From Streptomyces sp. YPW6 (GTDB taxonomy: Bacteria; Actinomycetota; Actinomycetes; Streptomycetales; Streptomycetaceae), in NCBI RefSeq assembly GCF_018866325.1, contig NZ_CP076457.1, positions 3,817,001-3,881,000 on the forward strand: DNA of 64,000 bases, in the 5' to 3' direction. Every line of letters starts with the position of its first letter. Positions within the stretch are counted from its first letter, which is position 1. Made by a program: the position numbers and the translations under genes. Below, piece after piece: positions 1-6,648 of this stretch. The notes beneath the pieces are model-generated. The model was not told where the DNA came from. It made no database searches and worked only from the letters and a program-made list of their open reading frames with translations.

Positions 1-99
1 AAGGTCGTCGACGCGATCGCGGTCACGCCGACGAACCCCCGCACGGATCGCCCGCTCCAGGACGTGGTCATCGAGTCCGTGGTCGTCGAGACGCGCTGA
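1..99 (+). CDS. Peptidyl-prolyl cis-trans isomerase (cyclophilin), C-terminal fragment
   Basis: Only the last 32 codons are in the window, open at the 5' end and ending at TGA 97-99. The tail reads ...DRPLQDVVIESVVVETR, the typical final beta-strand of actinobacterial cyclophilin-type isomerases. Its position immediately upstream of rhomboid and crgA matches ppiA in the conserved origin-proximal cluster of Streptomyces and Mycobacterium. The protein would speed proline isomerisation during protein folding. The identification rests on the C-terminal signature and gene order, because the catalytic core is outside the window. Confidence 0.7.
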   Translation, partial: KVVDAIAVTPTNPRTDRPLQDVVIESVVVETR

Positions 100-138
100 C
101 GTCCCGCGCGCCGCCCGACGGCCCCGCGGGTACCCGGG

Positions 139-181
139 CCCCGGGCACCCGCGGGGGCCGGGCACCCGCGGGTGCCCGGGG
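139..181 (+). terminator. Strong hairpin terminator after the cyclophilin gene
   Basis: Positions 139-155 pair perfectly with 165-181 (17 bp, CCCCGGGCACCCGCGGG against its complement) with a 9-nt loop, 40 bp after the stop codon. No T-run follows, which is usual for Streptomyces terminators. The neighbouring GC-rich repeats at 121-160 allow an alternative fold. Confidence 0.6.
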
Positions 182-313
182 CGTCTATCGGCCCCCTGCG
201 GGAACCAACCGGCCTGCCCGTCCGTAGGGATACATAGCGGACGAGCGGGGCGGCCCCGTCCGTGCCGCCGCCCGAGCGACGAGGGATCAGGACCGAGAGG
301 CAGGCCAGGACCG

Positions 314-1216
314 ATGGACCAGCAGCCGCCCGGAGACCGTGCCGCCGCGGGAAGCGGCGTCCCGACGCCGACCTGCTACCGCCATCCCGACCGTGAGACC
401 GGCATCAGCTGCACGCGCTGCGGGCGGCCGGTCTGCCCCGAGTGCATGGTCAGCGCCTCGGTCGGCTTCCAGTGCCCCGACTGCGTACGGCAGGGCTCGG
501 GTACCGGACACCACCCGGCGGCCAGTCGGCCGCGCACCCTGGCGGGTGGCTCGGTGGCCGCCGATCCTCGCCTGGTCACCAAGATCCTGCTCGGCATCAA
601 TCTGGCCGTCTTCCTCCTGGTCACCGTCCGCCCCGGGCTGGTGAACGACCTGACGCTGCTCGGGCGGGCGTGGGACCCGAGCCCGCCGCCGGGGTCCATC
701 GAAGGTGTCGCCGAAGGCCAGTGGTATCGCCTGGTGACCTCGATGTTCCTGCACCAGGAAGTCATGCACATCGGGTTCAACATGCTGGGGCTCTGGTGGC
801 TCGGCGGACAGCTGGAGGCGGCGCTCGGCCGGTCCCGCTATCTCGCCCTCTATCTGCTGTCCGGGTTCGCCGGCAGTGCGCTGACCTATCTGATCGCCGC
901 CCAGAACCAGCCGTCGCTGGGCGCCTCCGGTGCGGTCTACGGCCTCTTCGGAGCGACCGCCGTGCTGATGCGCCGGATGAACTACGACATGCGCCCGGTG
1001 CTCGTGCTGCTGGCGCTGAACCTGGTCTTCACCTTCACCTGGGGCGGGATCGCCTGGGAGGCGCACGTCGGCGGTCTGATCGCGGGCGTCGCCATCGCCG
1101 TCGGCATGGTCCACGCCCCGCGCGAGCGCCGTACGGCGGTGCAGGCCGGGACCTGTGCCCTCGTTCTGCTGGCGTCCCTCGGGATCGTCGTCGCCCGGAC
1201 GATCGCGCTCACCTGA
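314..1216 (+). CDS. Rhomboid family intramembrane serine protease with N-terminal zinc finger
   Basis: A 300-residue polytopic membrane protease that should cut transmembrane segments of substrate proteins inside the lipid bilayer. Residues 21-57 form a B-box-like zinc-binding domain with C21/H24, C33/C36, C41/C44 and C54/C57 pairs. The rhomboid domain fills roughly residues 90-295, with about six or seven membrane segments. The catalytic dyad is visible: Ser205 in GASGAVYG and His251 in EAHVGGLIAG. ATG 314 was chosen because an AGGA lies just upstream and the zinc finger starts soon after. Rhomboids occupy this slot between ppiA and crgA in streptomycetes. The substrate is unknown. It ends before a long DnaA-box-containing gap. 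Confidence 0.9.
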   Translation: MDQQPPGDRAAAGSGVPTPTCYRHPDRETGISCTRCGRPVCPECMVSASVGFQCPDCVRQGSGTGHHPAASRPRTLAGGSVAADPRLVTKILLGINLAVFLLVTVRPGLVNDLTLLGRAWDPSPPPGSIEGVAEGQWYRLVTSMFLHQEVMHIGFNMLGLWWLGGQLEAALGRSRYLALYLLSGFAGSALTYLIAAQNQPSLGASGAVYGLFGATAVLMRRMNYDMRPVLVLLALNLVFTFTWGGIAWEAHVGGLIAGVAIAVGMVHAPRERRTAVQAGTCALVLLASLGIVVARTIALT

Positions 1217-1264
1217 GCGGAAGGGGTGGCGAGCAGAGGGTCGCCACCCCCAGCCTGACCGAAG

Positions 1265-1467
1265 TTGTCCACAGTCTGAGCGCATTGTTGTGCATGGCAA
1301 GGGGCACAGGTGTGCCCCTTGTCGCTGAGCTGGGTTTTTCCGCCCGCACAACCGGGCGCAGCCTCCCTCGGCGAGGGAGGCTGCGGTCACACCGGCGTCA
1401 ACTTGAGTGGAGGTTATCCACAGATCGTCTGACCTTTTCCCCCGGCTGTGGATAACTCTGTGGGTAA
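1265..1467. other. Cluster of four DnaA boxes
   Basis: Two perfect boxes point right, TTGTCCACA at 1265-1273 and TTATCCACA at 1414-1422. One perfect box points left, TGTGGATAA at 1447-1455, and a one-mismatch box TGTGGGTAA follows at 1459-1467. The last three lie within 54 bp. TTGTCCACA is the preferred Streptomyces DnaA box. The cluster fills the gap between the ends of the rhomboid and crgA genes, so it is not an obvious promoter, and a replication-control or DnaA-titration role is more likely. Confidence 0.75.
1358..1384. terminator. Bidirectional hairpin between rhomboid and crgA
   Basis: GCAGCCTCCCTC (1358-1369) pairs perfectly with 1373-1384 across a 3-nt GGC loop. It lies between two converging genes and could stop transcription from both sides. 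Confidence 0.7.
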
Positions 1468-1549
1468 CTCAGGGCAAGGCTTGCGTCAGAAGACGTCGAT
1501 CAGCTACGGGCGCGCACCGGCCCGGGAACGGCGGAGCGGAAAGGCTCCG

Positions 1550-1804
1550 CTACTTCCACTGGGTCGACACGGCGAAGCCGCCGGCGATGAAGCCGAAGCC
1601 GACCACGATGTTCCAGTTGCCGAGGGCGTCGACCGGCAGATCGCCCTCGGTCACGTAGAACACCACGATCCAGGCCAGCCCGATGAGGAACAGGGCCAGC
1701 ATCACCGGAGCGACCCAGCTGCGGTTGGTCAGCTTGATGGCCGCCGTCTGCTTCGCCGGGGGCGGCGTGAAGTCGGCCTTCTTGCGGATACGTGACTTCG
1801 GCAC
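1550..1804 (-). CDS. crgA: Cell division protein CrgA
   Basis: An 84-residue protein with a basic start (MPKSRIRKK) and two membrane segments, about residues 31-52 and 65-80, ending in STQWK. Length and sequence match CrgA, an actinobacterial septation factor that interacts with FtsZ/PBP functions and, in Streptomyces, coordinates septum formation in aerial hyphae. It is transcribed away from the DUF881 gene, with about 140 bp of shared upstream DNA. It ends 82 bp from the DnaA box at 1459-1467. Placement next to the kinase/PBP/RodA cluster is the usual arrangement. Confidence 0.95.
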   Translation of the reverse strand: MPKSRIRKKADFTPPPAKQTAAIKLTNRSWVAPVMLALFLIGLAWIVVFYVTEGDLPVDALGNWNIVVGFGFIAGGFAVSTQWK

Positions 1805-1944
1805 GAGGGACTCTCCTGTCGATGCGCTGCGTGACCGCGCAGGGATCTGTGGCGGGCGCCGGGGGCGGTGCCAGGGGGAATGCTGCCTCCCCCGAGCGTC
1901 CGTTAGCGTAGTGCTTCCCTGGCGCCTGATGAGATAAGGGTACG

Positions 1945-2712
1945 TTGAGCAATTCTGCCGACTCCCCCGAAGGCCCGGCCCGGCGCACCTCCGTGTGGGC
2001 GGTCCGGGGGCTCACCGCTGCGGTTTTCGCCCTGGCCGGACTCATCTTCGTCACCAGCGCCAACACGGCCAAGGGCACCAATCTGCGCAGCGACTCCTCG
2101 CTCCTCAAGCTCTCCGACCTGATCAGGGAGCGCAGCGAGAACAACGGCGAGCTGAACGACGCGGCCGCGTCCCTGCGCGCGGAGATCGACGCCCTCGCCC
2201 AGCGCGACGACGGCTCCACCGAGGCCGAGGACGCCAAGCTGAAGGCCCTGGAGAAGGCCGCCGGCACGACGGAGATCACCGGCGACTCCGTCAGCGTGAC
2301 CCTCGATGACGCGCCTCCCGACGCCACCGCCAACCCCGGCTACCCCGAGCCCCAGCCCAACGACCTGGTCATCCACCAGCAGGACCTCCAGGCCGTGGTG
2401 AACGCGCTGTGGCAGGGCGGGGCACGCGGGATCCAGGTGATGGACCAGCGGCTGATCTCCACCAGCGCGGTCCGCTGCGTCGGCAACACCCTGATCCTCC
2501 AGGGCCGCGTCTACTCCCCGCCGTACAAGGTCACCGCGGTGGGCGACCCCAAGAAGCTCAAGCAGGCGCTCGACGACTCCACCGCCATCCAGAACTACCT
2601 GCTCTACGTGAAGGCGTACGGCCTCGGCTGGAAAGTCGACCAGGACGACGCGGTGACTCTCCCCGGGTACTCGGGCACAGTGGACCTCCACTACGCACAG
2701 CCTGTGGAGTGA
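1945..2712 (+). CDS. DUF881 family protein
   Basis: A 255-residue protein of the DUF881 family, which sits at this position in streptomycetes and mycobacteria. There is an N-terminal membrane anchor (about residues 19-37), then a helical, acidic stretch (about 60-110) and the folded DUF881 domain. The C-terminal region holds the conserved LILQGRVYSPPYKVTAVGD stretch. The only well-placed start is TTG 1945, preceded by AAGGG 4 nt upstream, so translation probably uses this rare codon. Bacillus relatives (YlxW/YlxX type) lie among division genes, and a role in envelope or division is likely but unproven. Confidence 0.8.
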   Translation: MSNSADSPEGPARRTSVWAVRGLTAAVFALAGLIFVTSANTAKGTNLRSDSSLLKLSDLIRERSENNGELNDAAASLRAEIDALAQRDDGSTEAEDAKLKALEKAAGTTEITGDSVSVTLDDAPPDATANPGYPEPQPNDLVIHQQDLQAVVNALWQGGARGIQVMDQRLISTSAVRCVGNTLILQGRVYSPPYKVTAVGDPKKLKQALDDSTAIQNYLLYVKAYGLGWKVDQDDAVTLPGYSGTVDLHYAQPVE

Positions 2713-2755
2713 GCCCTGGCCGAGCGCCAGCTGAGCCCCGGGGGAGGCCGGTCCG

Positions 2756-3451
2756 GTGTCCGTGCGACTCGTCGTCAGGACCTTCAGCGAACTCTGCATC
2801 ACCGCGGGCACGCTGATCATCCTCTTCGTCGTCCACCTGCTGTTCTGGACGGGTGTGAAGGCGGCCGACGCGGCCGAGGGCGAGATCGACGCCCTCCGGA
2901 GCCGGTGGGCACGCGAACCCGCGGCGGCCGCCCCGCCGCACGCCTCCGCTTCCGCGAAGCCCTCCCCTCCGGCCCCGTACCGCGACGGGAAGCCCTTCGC
3001 GACGCTGCACATCCCCCGTTTCGGCTCCGGCTGGGAGTGGCCCGTCCTGGAGAACACCGAGGTCACCACCCTGCAGAAGGGGCTCGGGCACTACCGCGGA
3101 ACCGCCCGCCCCGGTGATACGGGCAACTTCGCGGTGGCCGGCCACCGGAGGACGTACGGCGACCCCTTCAAGGACTTCCCGCAGCTGCGCCCCGGGGACG
3201 CGGTCGTCGTCAACGACGGCACGAGATGGTTCACCTACCGCATCGTGAAGAAGCCCTACCGGACCGTCCCCACCGACACCGCCGTCGTCGACCCGGTGCC
3301 CCGCGGCTCCGGCTTCGAGGGCGCGGGCCGCTATCTGACCCTCACCACGTGCGAACCGGAATGGGGCAGCAGCCACCGGCTGATCGCCTGGGCCCACCTG
3401 GACGCGACACGGCCGGTGAGCGCGGGGAAGCCGCCGGAGCTCGCGGGCTGA
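2756..3451 (+). CDS. Class E sortase (first of three)
   Basis: A 231-residue membrane-anchored transpeptidase. One N-terminal transmembrane segment (about residues 14-38) and a Pro/Ala-rich linker precede the sortase beta-barrel (about 75-225). The catalytic residues are visible: His in AGHRRT, Cys in TLTTC and Arg in SSHRL. GTG 2756 is supported by the strong GGGGGAGG at about 2740-2747. Class E sortases attach proteins with LAxTG-type sorting signals to the peptidoglycan. It is shorter and more divergent than the two sortases after pabA, so its substrates may differ. Confidence 0.88.
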   Translation: MSVRLVVRTFSELCITAGTLIILFVVHLLFWTGVKAADAAEGEIDALRSRWAREPAAAAPPHASASAKPSPPAPYRDGKPFATLHIPRFGSGWEWPVLENTEVTTLQKGLGHYRGTARPGDTGNFAVAGHRRTYGDPFKDFPQLRPGDAVVVNDGTRWFTYRIVKKPYRTVPTDTAVVDPVPRGSGFEGAGRYLTLTTCEPEWGSSHRLIAWAHLDATRPVSAGKPPELAG

Positions 3452-3557
3452 CCCGCGTCCGGTCCGCGGCGGCGCACGACCCGGGGTTTTCCCCAGCGGA
3501 CCCACGCCTTTGCCGCGGCCCTCTAGTCTGGTGCGGGTACCGATAGGGAGGGTCAGC

Positions 3558-3746
3558 ATGTACGGCTGGATCTGGCGGCATCTGCCGGGCAACGCATGGG
3601 TGCGGAGCATCATCGCGCTCGTGCTGGTTCTGGCGGTCGTCTACGCACTGTTCCAGTACGTGTTCCCGTGGGCGGAGCCGCTGCTCCCGTTCGGTGATGT
3701 GACCGTCGACGGCGCGAGCGCCGGTGGAGCAGGAGCCGGCCAGTGA
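3558..3746 (+). CDS. Small single-span membrane protein
   Basis: A 62-residue protein starting at ATG 3558 with GGGAGG about 7 nt upstream. It begins MYGWIWRHLPGNAW, has one transmembrane segment (about residues 16-38) and a Gly/Ala-rich end. Its stop (TGA 3744-3746) overlaps the GTG start of pabA, so the two are translationally coupled. Comparable small proteins precede pabA in other streptomycetes. No function is known. The sequence could be read from an upstream ATG at 3510, but that start has no ribosome binding site. Confidence 0.75.
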   Translation: MYGWIWRHLPGNAWVRSIIALVLVLAVVYALFQYVFPWAEPLLPFGDVTVDGASAGGAGAGQ

Positions 3747-4381
3747 GCGCACGCATCCTCGTCGTGGACAACTACGACAGCTTCGTCTTCAACCTCGTCC
3801 AGTACCTGTACCAGCTCGGCGCCGAGTGCGAGGTGCTGCGCAACGACGAGGTGACCCCCGCCCACGCCCAGGACGGCTTCGACGGCGTCCTGCTCTCGCC
3901 GGGGCCCGGGACGCCCGAACAGGCGGGCGTCTGCGTCGAGATGGTGCGCCACTGCGCGGACACCGGCGTTCCGGTCTTCGGCGTCTGCCTGGGGATGCAG
4001 TCGATGGCGGTGGCGTACGGCGGTGTCGTCGACCGGGCCCCCGAACTGCTGCACGGCAAGACCTCCCCGGTGACCCACGAGGGCAAGGGCGTCTTCGCCG
4101 GACTGCCGTCCCCTTTCACCGCGACGCGCTACCACTCGCTCGCCGCCGAACCCGGCGAGCTGCCCGCCGAGCTGGAGGTCACCGCCCGCACGGCGGACGG
4201 CATCATCATGGGGCTGCGCCACCGTGACCGGGCGGTGGAGGGCGTGCAGTTCCACCCCGAGTCGGTGCTCACCGAACACGGCCACCTGATGCTCGCCAAC
4301 TGGCTGGAGCGGTGCGGAGACCAGGGGGCCGTCGCACGCTCGGCGGGGCTCGCGCCGGTGGTGGGCAAGGCCGCCGCGTGA
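3743..4381 (+). CDS. pabA: Aminodeoxychorismate/anthranilate synthase component II (glutamine amidotransferase)
   Basis: A 212-residue class I glutamine amidotransferase. It releases ammonia from glutamine for the PabB or TrpE partner in folate or tryptophan synthesis. The catalytic triad is clear: Cys in GVCLGMQ, and His/Glu in VQFHPESVLTEHG. DNYDSFVFNL at the N-terminus and the SPGPGTPE loop are family hallmarks. GTG 3743 overlaps the previous stop, and the next sortase starts at GTG 4378 inside this gene's stop, giving a tightly coupled run. The same orphan gene (pabA/trpG) sits beside pknB in other actinobacteria. Confidence 0.92.
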   Translation: MSARILVVDNYDSFVFNLVQYLYQLGAECEVLRNDEVTPAHAQDGFDGVLLSPGPGTPEQAGVCVEMVRHCADTGVPVFGVCLGMQSMAVAYGGVVDRAPELLHGKTSPVTHEGKGVFAGLPSPFTATRYHSLAAEPGELPAELEVTARTADGIIMGLRHRDRAVEGVQFHPESVLTEHGHLMLANWLERCGDQGAVARSAGLAPVVGKAAA

Positions 4382-5790
4382 CCGCAGGCCGCCCCGGGCA
4401 CGCGGCCGGACCGGAAGGCCCCGACGCGCACGGGGCGTACGGGACCGACGGAGCGTTCGTGGCGGCGGTGGACGGGCTCGCGGACCCGCTGAACGATCCG
4501 CTGCCCGGCGGGCACACGTCGCCGTGGTTCCGGTCGGACACCGTCCCGGCGGCGGAGCCCGCCACGCGGTCGGCGGCGCCCTCCTCGTACGAGACCGGGT
4601 ACGCGCCGCGTCAGGAGCTTCACCAAGCCCCTCCCCAAGGGCCCCAGCAGCCCCAGGGAGCCCCGAACGAGTGGTACGACCCCGCCGGGTACCAACGCGA
4701 CTGGTACGGGCCTCAGGAGCCCCCTGGGCGCGGGGCCTCGGCGGGCCCGGTGCCCCCGGCGGGCCCGGTGCCCCCGGCGGGCCCGGTGCCCCCGGTGGAC
4801 CCGATCGCTCCGGCCGAGGAGCCGGCCCCGGCGTCGGCCTCCGCCCCGGCCGCACCCGGCCTCCACCCCGAAGCGCGTACCGAGGTCATGCCCCGCATCC
4901 CGGCGGAGCCGGAGCCCGGTCCGGGTGCGGTGCCCGAGCCGGATCCGGTGCCCGCCCCGTCGCTCCGCCCGCCCCGGCGCCCGGCGGGCGTGCCGAGCGG
5001 CGGCGGGCGGCGAAGGGCGCGGCCGCCGCCGCCCGGGGCCCCTGACCAGAAGGCCGCCCCGGCCGCCGCCGCGCCGATGTCCCGGGTGGAGGCCCGCCGC
5101 GCGGCGCGGGCGGCGAAGGACAGCCCGGCGGTCATCGCCAGCCGGGCGGTCGGCGAGGTGTTCATCTCGCTGGGCGTCCTGATGCTGCTGTTCGTCGCCT
5201 ACCAGCTGTGGTGGACCAACATCCGGGCCGACCAGATCGCCGGCAAGGAGACGAACCGGATCCAGGACTCCTGGGCCAACGACGACCGGAAGCCGGGGGT
5301 GTTCGCGCCCGGCGAGGGCTTCGCGATCATGCACATCCCCCAGCTGGACGTCGTCGCCCCGATCGCCGAGGGCATCGACAAGGAGAAGGTCCTCGACCGG
5401 GGGATGATCGGCCACTACGGCGAGGGCAGTCTGAAGACGGCGATGCCCTCCGACAAGCAGGGCAACTTCTCCGTCGCCGGCCACCGCAACACCCACGGCG
5501 AACCCTTCCGCTACATCAACAAGCTGAAGCCCGGCGACCCGATCGTGGTCGAGACCCGGGACGCGTACTACACGTACGAGATGACCGGCATCCTCCCGCA
5601 GACCTCGCCGTCGAACGTCTCGGTGATCGAGCCGATCCCGGTCGGTTCCGGGTTCACGAAGCCGGGCAGGTACCTCACGCTGACGACCTGTACACCGGAA
5701 TTCACGAGTACCTACCGGCTGATCGTCTGGGGCAAGATGGTCGACGAACGGCCACGCAGCGAGGGAAAGCCCGACGCGCTCGTCGGCTGA
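4378..5790 (+). CDS. srtE1: Class E sortase with long proline-rich cytoplasmic extension (SrtE1-like)
   Basis: About 470 residues from GTG 4378, which overlaps the pabA stop (GTGA). The first 240 or so residues are low-complexity Pro/Ala/Gly/Glu sequence, including an exact triple repeat AGPVPP. A membrane segment follows (AVGEVFISLGVLMLLFVAY), then the sortase domain. Catalytic His lies in AGHRNTHG, Cys in TLTTC and Arg in STYRLIVWG. Gene order matches SrtE1 of S. coelicolor, which anchors chaplins and is needed for aerial development. An in-frame ATG at 4312 lies inside pabA and is unlikely to be used. Confidence 0.88.
   Translation: MTAGRPGHAAGPEGPDAHGAYGTDGAFVAAVDGLADPLNDPLPGGHTSPWFRSDTVPAAEPATRSAAPSSYETGYAPRQELHQAPPQGPQQPQGAPNEWYDPAGYQRDWYGPQEPPGRGASAGPVPPAGPVPPAGPVPPVDPIAPAEEPAPASASAPAAPGLHPEARTEVMPRIPAEPEPGPGAVPEPDPVPAPSLRPPRRPAGVPSGGGRRRARPPPPGAPDQKAAPAAAAPMSRVEARRAARAAKDSPAVIASRAVGEVFISLGVLMLLFVAYQLWWTNIRADQIAGKETNRIQDSWANDDRKPGVFAPGEGFAIMHIPQLDVVAPIAEGIDKEKVLDRGMIGHYGEGSLKTAMPSDKQGNFSVAGHRNTHGEPFRYINKLKPGDPIVVETRDAYYTYEMTGILPQTSPSNVSVIEPIPVGSGFTKPGRYLTLTTCTPEFTSTYRLIVWGKMVDERPRSEGKPDALVG
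4740..4797 (+). repeat. Tandem 18-bp repeat (3 copies) inside the sortase gene
   Basis: GCGGGCCCGGTGCCCCCG is repeated head to tail three times and encodes (AGPVPP)x3 in the flexible N-terminal region of the sortase. Exact copies suggest recent slippage. Confidence 0.85.
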
Positions 5791-5815
5791 ACATCCTCAC
5801 GACAGGGACGGTGCG

Positions 5816-6556
5816 GTGGCAGCGAGGACCGAGCACGACGAGCGGACCGACACGGCCGCGTCCCCGCCCCCCGCACGCCGCCGCGGCCGCCATCCCGTGG
5901 CGACGGCCGTCAGCGTCTTCGGCGAACTGCTCATCACCGCGGGCCTGGTGCTCGCGCTGTTCGTCGTCTACTCCCTGTGGTGGACCAACGTCCTCGCCGA
6001 CCGCGAGGCCGGCCGGCAGGGCGACACGGTCCGCAGCAAGTGGGCCGACGACGGCCCCGGCGCCCTGGACACCAAGGACGGCATCGGCTTCCTGCACGTG
6101 CCCGCCATGAAGAACGGCGAGGTCCTGGTCAAGAAGGGCACCGACCCCAAGACCCTCAACAACGGCATCGCGGGCTACTACACCGACCCCGTCGAGTCGG
6201 CCCTCCCCTGGGACGACGAGGGCAACTTCACGCTGGCCGCGCACCGCGACGGGCACGGTGCGAAGTTCCACAACATCGACAAGCTGAAGAACGGCGATCC
6301 GGTCGTCTTCGAGACCAAGGACACCTGGTACGTCTACAAGGTCTACAGGACGCTCCCCGAGACCTCGAAGTTCAACGTCGACGTCATCCAGCCGGTCCCC
6401 GAGGAGTCGGGCGTCAAGAAGCCCGGCCGCTACATCACGCTGACGACCTGCACCCCGGTCTACACCTCGAAGTACCGGTACATCGTGTGGGGCGAGCTGG
6501 AGCGCACGGAGAAGGTCGACAAGGACCGCACGAAGCCGGTCGAACTGCTCGGCTGA
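5816..6556 (+). CDS. srtE2: Class E sortase (SrtE2-like)
   Basis: A 246-residue membrane-anchored transpeptidase starting at GTG 5816, 25 bp after the preceding sortase. A short polar N-terminus is followed by a membrane segment (about residues 27-55, ending VYSLWWTN) and the sortase domain. Catalytic His is in AAHRDGHG, Cys in TLTTCTP and Arg in SKYRYIVWGE. It matches the SrtE2 position next to pknB in S. coelicolor, where SrtE1 and SrtE2 together display chaplins. It probably shares a transcript with pabA and srtE1. Confidence 0.88.
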   Translation: MAARTEHDERTDTAASPPPARRRGRHPVATAVSVFGELLITAGLVLALFVVYSLWWTNVLADREAGRQGDTVRSKWADDGPGALDTKDGIGFLHVPAMKNGEVLVKKGTDPKTLNNGIAGYYTDPVESALPWDDEGNFTLAAHRDGHGAKFHNIDKLKNGDPVVFETKDTWYVYKVYRTLPETSKFNVDVIQPVPEESGVKKPGRYITLTTCTPVYTSKYRYIVWGELERTEKVDKDRTKPVELLG

Positions 6557-6583
6557 GTCCTCGTCGCGGCCCCCGCCGACGGG

Positions 6584-6620
6584 AAGGGCCCCGGTCACCG
6601 TGATGGTGGCCGGGGCCCTT
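6584..6620. terminator. Bidirectional terminator between srtE2 and pknB
   Basis: AAGGGCCCCGG (6584-6594) pairs with 6610-6620. The pairing continues inward to 6599/6605, giving a 16-bp stem with one G-T pair and a 5-nt loop. The A and T ends suit termination from both converging genes. Confidence 0.8.
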
Positions 6621-6648
6621 CGCCGTGCACTGCGGGGCGGGCGGCGGA

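Larger units (their letters stand above)
1217..1549. other. Convergent intergenic region between rhomboid and crgA
   Basis: 333 bp without a credible gene. It holds a terminator hairpin (1358-1384) and four DnaA boxes (1265-1467). Long overlapping reading frames here lack a ribosome binding site and recognisable domains. The remainder shows nothing else recognisable. Confidence 0.6.

Noticed and set aside
287..1390. Long minus-strand reading frame opposite the rhomboid gene
   Set aside because: Arg/Gly/Pro-rich text typical of GC-rich antisense frames, no ribosome binding site and the rhomboid frame has clear motifs. The same reasoning removes many long antisense frames, for example 6625-8808, 11575-13521, 17258-19693 and 40686-44324.
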